Notes: a model not told the origin generated them from the letters alone. A stretch of DNA of 64,000 nucleotides from Polyangiaceae bacterium (GCA_029266615.1 JAQSWN010000039.1:1-64000); one strand, 5' to 3'. Counted from the stretch's first letter, positions 1 through 8,669 are shown. Numbers and translations: made by a program.

Positions 1-818
1 CCGTGACGTTCCATGTTTCGGCAGGAAGACGTGCCCGGTTGCGTGTTGGAGCAAGCCAGCGAGTAGCCGAGCTCGCGCGCCCGGTTCAAACGCGTGCGAA
101 TCAGCGCGCCCTGCGCGCCGCGGCGGCGAAACGCGGGCCGCACTCCGCTCCCCATGATGAAGGCAACGCCGTCGGCATGGCACAGGGTGGCGGCTCCGAT
201 CGCTTCGTCTCCGAGCCAAGCGAGGTACATTTCGTAGCCATCGGCGAAAGTCGTGGGCAAGATGAGCTGGATAGCTTCGGCGGGGACGGCTTCGGTTTCG
301 AGAGCTCCGGCCAAGGCGACGTGGCAGTACAGCTCCTCTTCGCCCGGGCGCATACGTCGGACGACTAGCTCGGGGGGCGGCGCGGCGAGCGGCTCGTCCG
401 GCACCGCGCGGGTCCACACCAGTTGCCATTCGGTCACGCGGTAGCGGCGGTCGGCCAGCAGCGCGAACAAGGTCGGCTCGCCGAACGCGCAGACTTCTAA
501 CTGGCGCGCGCCGGTGCCGGACGGGCAGAGCCGCGCCTCGATGGCATCCAGCTCGGCGGCGGTGACAGGACCTCGAAGTCCCATCGCCATGCCTTGCGTG
601 AGTGGGCTGCCAGTGCCTGCGAAGATAGCAATGCCGGCCGGACATTCGTGGTCACCGGCGCCGGAAGTGGGAGTCCGAAGCGCCATCGCGGCCGCAACCG
701 CGCGGCAGGTGGCAGCCTGCGCCCATTCGATCTGCCTCGCTTGGAGTGCGCCGGGAGTCGCCAGGATCGATTGAGCGGCGTTGACGTGCTGTTCCAGGCC
801 GAGAGGGAGGTTAGCCAT
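1..818 (-). CDS. GNAT-family N-acetyltransferase, C-terminus cut by window edge
   Basis: This reading frame is absent from the ORF track because its stop lies outside the window. It is open from ATG at 818 to base 1 (272 codons). The N-terminal half, beginning MANLPLGLEQHVNAAQ, is poorly conserved. The C-terminal half is a typical GNAT fold: a beta strand 'MYLAWLGDEAIGAATLC' followed by the acetyl-CoA-binding motif A 'GSGVRPAFRRRGAQGAL' (R/Q-x-x-G-x-G/A type), then 'RARELGYSLACSNTQPGTSSCRNM', which is motif B. The family transfers acetyl groups from acetyl-CoA to amines; the substrate cannot be told. No clear Shine-Dalgarno precedes the ATG, so the start is moderately certain. An in-frame TGA a short way upstream limits any extension. 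Family call is firm; function is not. Confidence 0.82.
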   Translation of the reverse strand, partial: MANLPLGLEQHVNAAQSILATPGALQARQIEWAQAATCRAVAAAMALRTPTSGAGDHECPAGIAIFAGTGSPLTQGMAMGLRGPVTAAELDAIEARLCPSGTGARQLEVCAFGEPTLFALLADRRYRVTEWQLVWTRAVPDEPLAAPPPELVVRRMRPGEEELYCHVALAGALETEAVPAEAIQLILPTTFADGYEMYLAWLGDEAIGAATLCHADGVAFIMGSGVRPAFRRRGAQGALIRTRLNRARELGYSLACSNTQPGTSSCRNMERH

Positions 819-1102
819 GGGGCCCAGATACCCGAGTTTGCCGCAGAAGGTTACCGATAAGCGTGTGGTGCATCATGGTGATTCCAGCAAACATCGCTGG
901 AGTCGCCGCATCTCGATGCGAGCCCCACGGCTCATTGAACGAAAGAGCTTCACGGCTCCGTGGCCGCGCAAGACGAGTGAGGCGTTTCGGTATTTGAGCA
1001 GAAAGTTGCGCGGGCCGGGTAACCGCCGTGAGCGCAGCTCATACCTCGCGCTGAAAGACAGAGCCGCTCGTGTGTAACGAGCGTCAACACGGAGGCCAAC
1101 GG

Positions 1103-2602
1103 ATGAGAGCTCTAGCGATAGCTTTGTTCACGACGACCGCGCTACTCGGCGCTTGCTCGGACGACGACGACGCAAGCGGGGGCGAAACAGGCGGCACTTC
1201 CTCGGGCGGCGCTGCCGGCGATAGCGCCGCGGGCGCTCCTGGTACCTCGGGCAGTAAGCCTGACGGTGGCGCGGCCGGCGCGACCGCAATGGGCCTCGGA
1301 GGAGCTGCAGCCGGCGCGGGTGGCGCTCCGTCGGAAGCGCGCACGTTCACGGTGACGATCGAGAATGTCGCTCCCGTGCGGCTGTTTACGAGCTCCGGCG
1401 TCTTCAACGTGCCGGTGGGTGACGCGGCTCCCGGACCGGCCACGCCCGGCAAATCCTATGAATTTACGATTCATGCGGGCCGTAAGCAGAAGCTCTCCTT
1501 CGCGACCATGCTCGCCGCCACCAACGACTTGTTCTATGCGCCGAGCGGAGACGGCATCGCCTTGTACGACGAAGACGGCGAGCCACTTTCCGGCTCCGTG
1601 ACGGACCAGGTGTACTTGTGGGATGCGGGCACGGAAGTGAACGAGGAGCCGCGAGTCGGTGCGAGCACCGTCTCCAAGCAGGCGGCTCCTAACACGGGAC
1701 CGGCCGAGAACGGGAACGTCCGCCTCATCGAGGATACGGACGACATTTTCGAGTACCCCAGCGTCGCAGAGGTGCTGACGGTCGATATCACTCACGTTGC
1801 TGGTACCGAGTTCAAAGTCACTATCAGCGACGTTTCCTCGAATATGGTGCTGCAAACCAGCGAGGGCGACTTCGCGGCGCCAATCTCTCCCGGCGTGTGG
1901 GTAGTTCACGGGGGCAAAGACCCGCTGTTCACGGCCGGCATGCCCGACCGAGGGCAGGGCATCGAAAGAATCGCGGAGGACGGCAACCCAACGTCGCTGG
2001 GAGCCTATGCTCTAGCCAACTCGGGAGTGACGTTCCCTGCTTCCCCCGGAGTTTGGGCGGTGCATGCGGAAGGGCAAATGCCGCTCTTCGCCGACGGAGA
2101 GCCGGACTCCGAATATGGGGTCGAGCACATCGCGGAGGACGGCAATCCGATGTCGCTCGCTGAGCACCTCGCCACCTTGGAAGGCGAGCTGTCTTCGGAC
2201 GTCTTCAATATGCCGGTTGGCGCGGACGCAGCCGGGCCCATCACTCCGGGCAAGAAGTATCAGTTCTCGTTTCAAGCCGTTCCCGGGCAGGCGCTCTCAT
2301 TCGCGACGATGCTGGCGGCGACGAACGACGTATTCTTTGCTCCCGCGGACGCCGGTATCCCGCTGTTCGACGCGGAAGGCACGCCCTTGAGCGGCGACAT
2401 CACGAGCGAGGTCCGGCTCTGGGATGCAGGTACCGAGGCGAACGAGGAGCCCGCGATCGGCCCCAACACGGTGACGAACCAGCCGGCGCCGAACACGGGT
2501 GAAGAGGGCGAAGGCGCCGTGCGACTCCTGGCGGAAGTCGGCGACGACTACGAGTACCCTGCTGTGGACGACGTGCTCGAGGTGACCATCCGCGCCGACT
2601 GA
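1103..2602 (+). CDS. Secreted lipoprotein with duplicated spondin_N-type domains
   Basis: A 499-aa predicted lipoprotein. ATG at 1103 is chosen over the upstream track start because GGAGG lies 8 bases before it and the product then begins with a signal peptide ending in the lipobox LLGAC. A low-complexity Gly/Ala/Ser linker follows (about residues 25-80), as is common in Polyangiales surface lipoproteins. Two spondin_N-like units come next. Each has the signature 'FATMLAATNDLFYAP', 'LWDAGTEVNEEP' and 'APNTG'. Between them are two copies of a 'SPGVW(V/A)VH...PLF...IAEDGNP' segment, so the protein is an internal tandem duplication. Spondin_N domains bind calcium or extracellular ligands in animals; the bacterial role is unknown. 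It stands alone, 80 bp from a convergent gene. Confidence 0.85.
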   Translation: MRALAIALFTTTALLGACSDDDDASGGETGGTSSGGAAGDSAAGAPGTSGSKPDGGAAGATAMGLGGAAAGAGGAPSEARTFTVTIENVAPVRLFTSSGVFNVPVGDAAPGPATPGKSYEFTIHAGRKQKLSFATMLAATNDLFYAPSGDGIALYDEDGEPLSGSVTDQVYLWDAGTEVNEEPRVGASTVSKQAAPNTGPAENGNVRLIEDTDDIFEYPSVAEVLTVDITHVAGTEFKVTISDVSSNMVLQTSEGDFAAPISPGVWVVHGGKDPLFTAGMPDRGQGIERIAEDGNPTSLGAYALANSGVTFPASPGVWAVHAEGQMPLFADGEPDSEYGVEHIAEDGNPMSLAEHLATLEGELSSDVFNMPVGADAAGPITPGKKYQFSFQAVPGQALSFATMLAATNDVFFAPADAGIPLFDAEGTPLSGDITSEVRLWDAGTEANEEPAIGPNTVTNQPAPNTGEEGEGAVRLLAEVGDDYEYPAVDDVLEVTIRAD

Positions 2603-2683
2603 AGCGAACCCGCGCGCACGCCGTGTCCAGGCGCGCAGAACGTTGACTCTTGCGAAGTGGGGTGCTCCGCGCGGGCGCCCCGC

Positions 2684-3124
2684 CTACCTCTCCGCCGCGA
2701 AGGGGGCGCCTTGGATCCGGCGCTTCGCGGACCGGGAGGCGCTGCGCTCCGCGAGGATGAGACCGACCATCGAGAAAGCGTGGCGCGTCCGCGTGAGGTT
2801 GGCGGCGAGCGCGGGACGCAGCGGAGACAGGCTTGGAAACCAAGTGACGGCGAGGTCCAACAGCTCCATCCCTTCGCCGGGCGTCGTCGCGTCCGACAAC
2901 GCGAGCGCGAGCTGCGCTGCGTCCGCGGCGGCGAGCGAGGACTGCTCGATGGCCCAGCACAGCTCGTTGAACAGCAGCACGTCACTTTCGGGAACTGCCG
3001 GTCCGACGAGCGCAAACGCGAGGCCGCCGCACGTTTCGCACGTTGCCCTGCCGTCGACGCACTCCGGGCCGGGAATGAGCCCAACTTCGCCGCAGCGGTC
3101 ACAACTCGCAGGCAGGAAGATCAT
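2684..3124 (-). CDS. Zinc-ribbon plus helical domain protein, paralogue A (146 aa)
   Basis: A 146-aa cytoplasmic protein. The first 40 residues hold two CxxC pairs ('CDRC' and 'CETC') that should form a zinc ribbon. The remaining ~100 residues are alpha-helical with no recognised motif. The gene at 12234-12674 encodes a protein of the same length and layout: paired CxxC, then 'GP' with acidic residues, a helical stretch, a Pro-rich break 'LSPLRPALAAN', and a final 'LILAERS'-like helix. The two are therefore paralogues. No catalytic residues are visible. It stands between the spondin_N lipoprotein (convergent) and the fasciclin lipoprotein. Function unknown; a small regulatory or nucleic-acid-binding role is only a guess from the zinc ribbon. 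Confidence 0.75.
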   Translation of the reverse strand: MIFLPASCDRCGEVGLIPGPECVDGRATCETCGGLAFALVGPAVPESDVLLFNELCWAIEQSSLAAADAAQLALALSDATTPGEGMELLDLAVTWFPSLSPLRPALAANLTRTRHAFSMVGLILAERSASRSAKRRIQGAPFAAER

Positions 3125-3270
3125 GTCTGCACGGTACGCCCAGCTCAGATGTTGGTCTGTCCGGTAAGTGCCTTACGCAACTGCTTGCAGCCAAGCGCCG
3201 CTGCGGCTCTTCGAAAACTGCCCGTCACGATCGCGACGCACGAACGACCCTTCTCACTGTCGTACGACTT

Positions 3271-3305
3271 GCCGCACGCGAGATCCGAGGACGCTCGCGT
3301 GCGGC
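3271..3305. terminator. Strong 12-bp hairpin behind the fasciclin gene
   Basis: A perfect inverted repeat GCCGCACGCGAG / CTCGCGTGCGGC with an 11-nt loop lies just downstream of the fasciclin stop codon. On the minus strand it has no T-run after it, so it would be an L-shaped or rho-assisted terminator. On the plus strand it is followed by a T-rich stretch. Confidence 0.55.
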
Positions 3306-3316
3306 CTGCATTGTCT

Positions 3317-4366
3317 TTATTCCGGTACGAGAACCGTGTCCACGACGTGAATGACGCCGTTCTTCGCGATGATATTCGCGCTCGTCACGTTGGACTCGTT
3401 GACCTTCACTCCGTCATCCAGGTCGATGGTCACGCTCTCGTCCTCGAGGAGGGTGGGGACGGGGCCGGCGGTTAGATCTCCCGACCCAACCGCACCTTCG
3501 ACGACGTGGTAGAGCAGCACGTTCTTGAGTGCGTCACCGGTCGGCACCGCGGCGAGCTTGTCGAACGCGTCGTCCGTGGGGGCGAAGACCGTGAACGGGC
3601 CCGGGCCCTGGAGCGCAGTGACGAGGTCGGCCGAGGTGAGGGCGTCGGCGAGCTGCGTGAAGGTGCCGGCCGCGATCGCGGTAGCCACGATGTCGTCCTC
3701 CGGCGGAAGGATGATGGTGTCGATGACGTGAATGACGCCGTTGCTGGCTTCGATGTCCGCGGTCTTGACCTCGCCGTCCTTGACCTTCACGCCGCCGGTC
3801 GTGTCGATCAACACGGGCGAGCCTGACAGAGTCACGAAGATTTGCTCGTCCTTGAGCTCCGTGGACTTCACGGCCGCGCCCACGACCACGTGGTACTTCA
3901 AAATCTCGGTGAGCTTTGCCTTGCTCAGCCCCTCCAGGACGCCCTCGTTCGCCTCTTCGAATGCTTCGAAGGCGTCGTCGTCCGGTGCAAACACGGTGAA
4001 GGGGCCGTCGCCCTTCAGTGCATCCACGAGGCCGGCCGCGGTCAGCGCGGCGGCGAGCTTCGTGAAGTTACCGGCAGCGAGCGCGGTTTCCACGATGTCC
4101 TTCTGAGCCGTTTCACCGCTGCCGCCAGCGCCGCCGTTCGAGCCAGGCGCTTCGCCGCCAGTAGCCGACTTGCCTGCGGTGGATGACGTGCCTCCGCCCG
4201 ACTTACCGCCGCTGCTGGACTCGCCCGCCTCGCCAGACGTTCCGGCCGTCGCCGACGTTCCACCGCGACCGGCCGTGCCCGGGCTACCGTCGTCGTCGTC
4301 GTCGCCGCAAGCGATGATGCTTTGGGCCGCGATCAGGGCCACACCCATCCAAAGTAAGTGCTTCAT
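3317..4366 (-). CDS. Fasciclin (FAS1) double-domain lipoprotein
   Basis: A 349-aa lipoprotein. ATG at 4366 is preceded by GAGGAG at good spacing and gives the signal peptide MKHLLWMGVALIAAQSIIAC with lipobox IIAC; the track start 37 codons upstream is not supported. After an acidic DDDDD patch and a Gly/Ser/Ala linker come two FAS1 domains (about residues 95-215 and 225-349). Each has the H1 motif ('GPFTVFAPDDDAFEAF', 'GPFTVFAPTDDAFDKL'), a central 'L..(Y)HVV' and the H2 motif ('NGVIHVIDTIILP', 'NGVIHVVDTVLVP'). FAS1 domains mediate adhesion to surfaces or matrix. It is probably anchored on the outer membrane. A palindrome at 4481-4498 lies about 115 bp upstream of the start. Confidence 0.92.
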   Translation of the reverse strand: MKHLLWMGVALIAAQSIIACGDDDDDGSPGTAGRGGTSATAGTSGEAGESSSGGKSGGGTSSTAGKSATGGEAPGSNGGAGGSGETAQKDIVETALAAGNFTKLAAALTAAGLVDALKGDGPFTVFAPDDDAFEAFEEANEGVLEGLSKAKLTEILKYHVVVGAAVKSTELKDEQIFVTLSGSPVLIDTTGGVKVKDGEVKTADIEASNGVIHVIDTIILPPEDDIVATAIAAGTFTQLADALTSADLVTALQGPGPFTVFAPTDDAFDKLAAVPTGDALKNVLLYHVVEGAVGSGDLTAGPVPTLLEDESVTIDLDDGVKVNESNVTSANIIAKNGVIHVVDTVLVPE

Positions 4367-4480
4367 GTGCGTTCTCCTCGGAGCGTCCGCTCCGCTCGAT
4401 GCCAGGGCCGCAGTGGTCCGGCTTCGCTCACGAGCATCGAGTAAGACGCGCCCTTTCGTAAGGCCCCCCCCCCGCATCAG

Positions 4481-4498
4481 CGTATACGGCGGAATACG
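4481..4498. promoter_or_regulatory. Palindrome CGTATAC-GGCG-GAATACG upstream of FAS1 gene
   Basis: The sequence CGTATAC-N4-GAATACG sits between the lipoprotein stop at 4505 and the FAS1 gene. It shares half-sites and spacing with the repeat at 6177-6194 before the TIGR02147 gene, suggesting that the same regulator binds both. Confidence 0.45.
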
Positions 4499-4504
4499 GG
4501 ATCG

Positions 4505-5284
4505 CTACCGGGGGCGAGCGAGCAGCTCCGAGTCGTCGTCTAGGACGCCGTCGGCGTTGGGATCGCGGTACAGCGCGACGCCTTCGCCGAGCGCGGCTTC
4601 GAACCGCGCGAGTAGCTCGGGGTTCGAGCCCGCGTCGATGTGAATCTGGCCGTCCTCGCGCGTGGCAACCGCGAAGCGGACGGGGCGTAGCCAAGCCGCA
4701 AAGTCGAACGCGACGAGCAGGCTCGCGTCGCCTGGAGACAGCTGAATTCCCGAAGATATCGCGGCTAGCTCGAAGCGCGGCTCGAGCTCACTCGCGATGC
4801 TGAACGGCGTGCCGTCCGACAGCTCACCGAGCAGCAACACCGAGCGACCCTCGAGCTCCTCCGGCGCGCTGCTGGGCACGGTGCGCGCGCGCACGAACGG
4901 GAGCGTGGCGGTGCAGAAGCGCCCCGCGCTCGCCTCGAAGGATGTCTCTACGTGCGCTCCCGCCGCGTGATCGCCGACGCCGAGGGCAGGCGAGACGAGC
5001 GGCTGACCCGTGCCGTCGCAGCTGCCCTCGGGGGTGAGGGTTACGGCCTCCAGATCCAACCAGGCGCTGCGCACGGTGGCCACGGCGCCACGGCTGTCGA
5101 GCGCGTAGTCCTCGGGCGCGCTGGAGGTGCCGGTGTACGCGAGCGCGGCCACGAACGGCGGGTTGCCGGTTTCGGTGCCACCCGTGCACCCTGTCGCCAG
5201 ACCCAGAAGGGCCACCGCCCGAACGCAACGCTGGCCTAGCTCACTCATTCCGCGCAGCTTGCCCTCGCAAGCGCCGCGGATCAT
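4505..5284 (-). CDS. Lipoprotein of GCTGGTETGNP type, coupled to TIGR02147 regulator
   Basis: A 259-aa predicted lipoprotein with lipobox LATGC followed by TGGTETGNPP, a sequence repeatedly seen at the N-terminus of myxobacterial lipoproteins of unknown function. The body is beta-rich, with no recognised catalytic motif; it ends in an acidic EF-hand-like loop 'DPNADGVLDDDSE'. The track start at 5284 overlaps the stop of the upstream regulator gene as ATGA, so translation is probably coupled. An internal ATG at 5248 would give a more classical 20-residue signal peptide and is the alternative start. The calcium loop is suggestive only. Function unknown; its pairing with a TIGR02147 protein is the strongest clue that the two act together. 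Confidence 0.75.
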   Translation of the reverse strand: MIRGACEGKLRGMSELGQRCVRAVALLGLATGCTGGTETGNPPFVAALAYTGTSSAPEDYALDSRGAVATVRSAWLDLEAVTLTPEGSCDGTGQPLVSPALGVGDHAAGAHVETSFEASAGRFCTATLPFVRARTVPSSAPEELEGRSVLLLGELSDGTPFSIASELEPRFELAAISSGIQLSPGDASLLVAFDFAAWLRPVRFAVATREDGQIHIDAGSNPELLARFEAALGEGVALYRDPNADGVLDDDSELLARPR

Positions 5285-6162
5285 CGATTCCCTCCGCGCT
5301 TCGTGACCCGGCTGAGCGGGAAGAGTTGGAAATTGAGCTGCACGACTTGTTCCGGGTCCTGCTCGAGCGCCGACAGCTCCAGCAGCTCCCGCCGCAGTCC
5401 TTGCAGTCGCTCCTTCAATGTTCGCAGCCCTTGACGTCCGAGTCCCAAAGTGAGCGAGGAAATATCGCGTTCTGCCGCCGGCACCAAGTCAATCGACTCG
5501 ATTGCCCGCTGCGTCATCGCGCGATGAAACGCCGCAATGTGCAGACCTCGCGTCTCTGGCCCGGTGGAAAGCAGCGCGTCCGCTTGCACCAGCTTGCCCG
5601 TGTCGTTTCGAACCAAGAGCCCTAGATCCATCAAAGTGTCCAGCGCGCGCTGGGCTTGCAGTGAGCTGATGGGGGGAACCAACTGGTCGGCGATCCAGTC
5701 CGCGTCCTCGCGAAAGTGGGGCGTGGCGGCAAGCTCGCGGATCGCGGGCATGAACCAGTCCGTGTAGTAGGCCGCGTGTGCGACGTCCAGCTTGTGCGCT
5801 TGCTGGTAGCTGCGAAAGCCGCTCAGCTTGCCGTAAAACTGCGCCCGCTCGCTGGAGGTCTTGGCCTGATTGAACCCCACGAGCTGCACGAAGTAGCGGC
5901 TTGCCTCACGGTCCAGCCCGCACGCGGACGCGAATCGCTCGGCCATCTTCGGGCTGAGACTGCGCTTGCCGTCGATCACCAGCTTCAAGTAGTTGGGCGA
6001 GGCGACGCCGGCGCGCTTCGAGAAGCTGCGGTACGAAAAGCCCCGGCTCGCTGCCTTCTTTGCCGTGTAGTGGTCGCGCAAGAACGCGCGGTAGTCGAGG
6101 TACGCGTAAACGCCCACGGCAGGATCCGGTTGCACTTCGTCATCATAGCCCCGCCGCGGCAC
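5281..6162 (-). CDS. TIGR02147 family (DUF4423) putative regulator
   Basis: A 293-aa protein. It starts 'YAYLDYRAFLRDHYTAKK', continues with an HTH-like 'FSYRSFSKRAGVASPNYLKLVIDGKR' and has the family 'FVQLVGFNQAKTSSERAQFY' segment, all hallmarks of TIGR02147. This family is expanded in Fibrobacter and myxobacteria. The first ~90 residues read like a Cro/CI-type helix-turn-helix, so a DNA-binding role is inferred. The C-terminal half (about residues 150-290) carries a winged-helix-like 'QRALDTLMDLGLLVRND'. The start is GTG at 6162 with no good ribosome site. A near-perfect inverted repeat lies 13-34 bp upstream and could be an autoregulatory operator. It overlaps the downstream lipoprotein gene by 4 nt. 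Confidence 0.85.
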   Translation of the reverse strand: MPRRGYDDEVQPDPAVGVYAYLDYRAFLRDHYTAKKAASRGFSYRSFSKRAGVASPNYLKLVIDGKRSLSPKMAERFASACGLDREASRYFVQLVGFNQAKTSSERAQFYGKLSGFRSYQQAHKLDVAHAAYYTDWFMPAIRELAATPHFREDADWIADQLVPPISSLQAQRALDTLMDLGLLVRNDTGKLVQADALLSTGPETRGLHIAAFHRAMTQRAIESIDLVPAAERDISSLTLGLGRQGLRTLKERLQGLRRELLELSALEQDPEQVVQLNFQLFPLSRVTKRGGNR

Positions 6163-6174
6163 TTCAAGGCAATT

Positions 6175-6196
6175 GTCGTATTCTGCTGAATACGAC
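6175..6196. promoter_or_regulatory. Inverted repeat GTCGTATTC-TGCT-GAATACGAC
   Basis: A perfect 9-bp inverted repeat with a 4-nt spacer lies between the aldo/keto reductase stop and the TIGR02147 start. The AT-rich stem and lack of a T-run argue for an operator rather than a terminator. The core CGTATTC-N4-GAATACG matches the palindrome at 4481-4498 at all but one half-site position. Confidence 0.5.
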
Positions 6197-6252
6197 TTTG
6201 GAAAGCGAGGCGAAATCCCCGGTGTTCACGAAGTGGGTTCTAAAGGGCCGCC

Positions 6253-7104
6253 TCAGGTGATGCCCTTCATTTCGCCGAGCCGCTTCACCATTTTCGGATC
6301 CCGATGATCGAAGAAGCTGCTCGTCTTCGTGTCCAAGGACGGGATGATGAGCATTTCGTCGGCGCGCAGCTCGAAATCGAAGATGTCGAAGTTCTCCGCG
6401 ATACGTTCTTTACGGACGGACTTGGGGATCGAGACGATGCCGCGCTGCAGTAGCCAGCGAAGGATGACCTGGGCGATGGACTTATTGTGCCGTATCGCAA
6501 TCGACCCGAGGAGCTCGTTCTTGAAAATGTCTCGTTTCCCTTCCGCGAACGGGCCCCAGGACTGATGCTGGACGCCGTTTTCGCGCAGAAATTGCTGAGC
6601 GTCGACCTGCTGGTGGAACGGGTGGGTCTCGATCTGGTTGACGGCTGGCTTGACCTCGTTGTGCACGATGAGGTCCATCACGCGATCGGGGTGGAAGTTG
6701 CTGACGCCGATCGCGCGCACGCGCCCTTCGCGAAGGAGCTCCTGCATGGCCCGCCAGGAGCCGTGAACGTCGCCGTACGGCTGGTGGATGAGGTACAGAT
6801 CGAGCACGTCCAGGTCGAGCCGCTGCATCGAGCGGTCGAACGCGCGCTTGGTCTTTTCATAGCCGGCGTCTTCCACCCACAACTTCGTGGTTACGAAGAT
6901 TTCTTCGCGCGGCACGCCGCTTTCTTTGATCGCTTTTCCCACCGCTTGCTCGTTTTGATAGGCGGCGGCGGTGTCCAGCAGCCGATAACCGACGCGCAGG
7001 GCTTCCACGACGCTTCGTTGGCACTCCGCAGGGTCGGGGACCTGAAACACGCCGAAGCCGAGCAGGGGCATCTTCACGCCATTGTTCAAGACCGTCTGTT
7101 GCAT
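6253..7104 (-). CDS. Aldo/keto reductase (2,5-diketogluconate reductase-like)
   Basis: A 283-aa NADPH-dependent carbonyl reductase of the AKR superfamily. The catalytic tetrad is visible: Asp and Tyr in '[15 protein letters not shown]', Lys in 'FVTTKLW' and His in 'LIHQPYGD'. The cofactor-binding C-terminus has '[21 protein letters not shown]'. Its length is normal for the single-domain (alpha/beta)8 barrel. The closest relatives by motif are the DkgA/YtbE class, which reduce small aldehydes and diketo-sugars; the exact substrate cannot be deduced. It is the first minus-strand gene of the run reaching down to 4505, with a 90-bp gap holding an inverted repeat, so co-transcription with the regulator is uncertain. 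Confidence 0.93.
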   Translation of the reverse strand: MQQTVLNNGVKMPLLGFGVFQVPDPAECQRSVVEALRVGYRLLDTAAAYQNEQAVGKAIKESGVPREEIFVTTKLWVEDAGYEKTKRAFDRSMQRLDLDVLDLYLIHQPYGDVHGSWRAMQELLREGRVRAIGVSNFHPDRVMDLIVHNEVKPAVNQIETHPFHQQVDAQQFLRENGVQHQSWGPFAEGKRDIFKNELLGSIAIRHNKSIAQVILRWLLQRGIVSIPKSVRKERIAENFDIFDFELRADEMLIIPSLDTKTSSFFDHRDPKMVKRLGEMKGIT

Positions 7105-7377
7105 GTTTTACTTCCGTCGTTGCTGAGTGAAGCTTGCGTTCGCCCGTCTGCCCGTGAACGCCGCCGTCCGCCCGGAGTGGCGCTCGACTAAGCGCGTCCT
7201 TCGTTACCGCTCATGAACCGCACCCGGCGCTGGTCCGGCCGGCATGTGGCCAATCCTCGAGCCACTGGGCATGTAAGCACAGGCGCGTGCAGAACGCGCT
7301 CGGTTCCGCCTGGTGGCGAGGAAGCGCGGCCGGCCCGCAGCCGAAGTGAGGCTGATTGTCGCGCCGGTCGAGGTCGG

Positions 7378-8205
7378 ATGCGGCACCGGCTTTGCATTCA
7401 CCTGAGCGGCATGTGCCGGCGGTTTACTTGCCTGCTCGCCGCGGCCGCGCTGTTCGGCACGTCACCGGCCCGCGCTTGGCAGACCAGCTACTTCGAGCAT
7501 GACGACGAGCGGTACCTGCTTCCCAAGCAGCACCAAGGCGGCGCCGCGTTCTTGCCGCCTCCCGGCGAAGAGGCCGCGCTGCCGGTGGTTGTTTTCCTCC
7601 ACGGCACCAACGAGACCGGCGCGCTACATATGTGGTTCGGCGGCAAAAAGCGGGACGTTCGCCCCGTCGTTCAGCGGCTCGTCGAAAATGGGCGGGCGCG
7701 CCCGTTCATTCTCGCCGCGCCGAGCCAGACGCGCCACGCCGCGGTCCCACGCGCTTTGTGGTCCGGCTTCGAGCTCGGCGCCTTCATCGAGGACACGGCC
7801 AAGGCGCTTTCGGGCAAGGCACAGCTCGATCGCGCACGCGTTTACGTGGTCGGGCATAGCGGCGCCGGTTGCAATCCCAACGGCGGAGTCGCCACTCGGT
7901 GGGCGACGGAAGCGCTCCAGCCGGTAGCGGTCGCGTCCATCGACCCCTGCCTCGACGCGGAGATGGGAGCCGCCATGGCTCGACGCCCAACCCAAGTTCC
8001 GCTGTCGGTCTGGTGGCAAGCCGCGGTCTGGCCGCGCTCTCCGGAAGCCTTCTGGACCAGCTTGACCCGCCGCAAGCCGCCCGAGCGCGTGGATCAATTG
8101 ATCCAGCTGAAGGTGTCCGGGCCCACCGCCCACGATGACGTCGTGCCGCTGGCCTTGGAACAATTTTTGAGCGAATGGCTGCCCCGCGCAGCCGCAAAGT
8201 CGTGA
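7378..8205 (+). CDS. Secreted alpha/beta-hydrolase-fold protein
   Basis: About 275 aa. ATG at 7378 has GAGGT four bases upstream; ATG at 7411 (MCRRFTCLLAAAALF) is an alternative that gives a shorter signal peptide. Both lead to a signal peptide cleaved near SPARA-W, so the protein is exported. The hydrolase core is recognisable: oxyanion strand 'VVFLHGTNETG', nucleophile elbow 'VVGHSGAGCNPNGG' (GxSxG) and a late His in 'GPTAHDDVVPLALEQF'. These fit an esterase or peptidase of the alpha/beta-hydrolase fold; substrate unknown. 'HMWFGGKKRDVRPV' is not a known family signature. It is followed 31 bp later by a small stress-type protein on the same strand. Confidence 0.78.
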   Translation: MRHRLCIHLSGMCRRFTCLLAAAALFGTSPARAWQTSYFEHDDERYLLPKQHQGGAAFLPPPGEEAALPVVVFLHGTNETGALHMWFGGKKRDVRPVVQRLVENGRARPFILAAPSQTRHAAVPRALWSGFELGAFIEDTAKALSGKAQLDRARVYVVGHSGAGCNPNGGVATRWATEALQPVAVASIDPCLDAEMGAAMARRPTQVPLSVWWQAAVWPRSPEAFWTSLTRRKPPERVDQLIQLKVSGPTAHDDVVPLALEQFLSEWLPRAAAKS

Positions 8206-8236
8206 GTTGGTCTGGAACCTGCAACGCCTTTGTATA

Positions 8237-8644
8237 ATGGAAAATTCACGCAAAAATCTGGATCCTAAGTGGTGGAACGACGGCCACAACTCCGCTTGGG
8301 AGCGCACGAAAGAGGCACTCCATCGCGATTGGGAGCAAACCAAAGCCGACTTGAGCGACAGTGGCAAAGAGCTCAATCAAGACGCGGGTGACACGGTCAA
8401 ACAAGCCACGGGCAAGCAGGTCATCCCGCCCGGCGATCGACCCAACCCGCCCGAATGGGATCAAGTCGAGCCGGCCGTGCGCTACGGCTACGGCGCGCGC
8501 CGCCAGTACGAGGGGCGCGAATGGAACGACGACCTCGAGCGTGATCTGGCGAGCGACTGGTCCGGCACCGGTGACAGCAGCTGGGACAAGGTCAAAAGCG
8601 CCGTGCGCCGCGGCTGGGACGGCGTCAAGCGCGCTGTAAGCTGA
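8237..8644 (+). CDS. Hydrophilic stress-type protein with YGYG/EGREW/SSWDKVK motif
   Basis: A 135-aa, highly charged, Trp-rich soluble protein. ATG at 8237 starts MENSRKNLDPKWWNDG; the track's TTG start upstream is not needed. It has two parts. The N-terminal part is amphipathic helix with 'AWERTKEALHRDWEQTKADL' (about residues 18-37). The C-terminal part contains 'VRYGYGARRQYEGREWNDDL' and 'SSWDKVKSAVRRGWDGVKRAV', a pattern I recognise from small environmental-stress proteins in many proteobacteria and cyanobacteria. No enzymatic motif. There is no Shine-Dalgarno sequence. A weak -24/-12-like sequence ends 14 bp before the ATG. Probably a stress-induced protective protein; this is inference from composition and family style. 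Confidence 0.72.
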   Translation: MENSRKNLDPKWWNDGHNSAWERTKEALHRDWEQTKADLSDSGKELNQDAGDTVKQATGKQVIPPGDRPNPPEWDQVEPAVRYGYGARRQYEGREWNDDLERDLASDWSGTGDSSWDKVKSAVRRGWDGVKRAVS

Positions 8645-8669
8645 TATTCCGGAGCGCGGCGACGCTCGG

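Noticed and set aside
1142-1909. 255-codon minus-strand ORF
   Set aside because: Antisense of the spondin_N lipoprotein; Arg-rich shadow.
4620-4631. GGGTTCGAGCCC resembling a tRNA T-loop
   Set aside because: It lies inside the lipoprotein gene at 4505-5284 with good coding signal, and no acceptor or anticodon arms are nearby.
8090-8105. Perfect 16-bp palindrome TGGATCAATTGATCCA
   Set aside because: It is inside the hydrolase gene in normal codons and is not repeated elsewhere, so it is probably chance.
8233-8238. TATAAT hexamer as a -10 box
   Set aside because: It overlaps the ATG of the gene at 8237, so it cannot serve as that gene's promoter.
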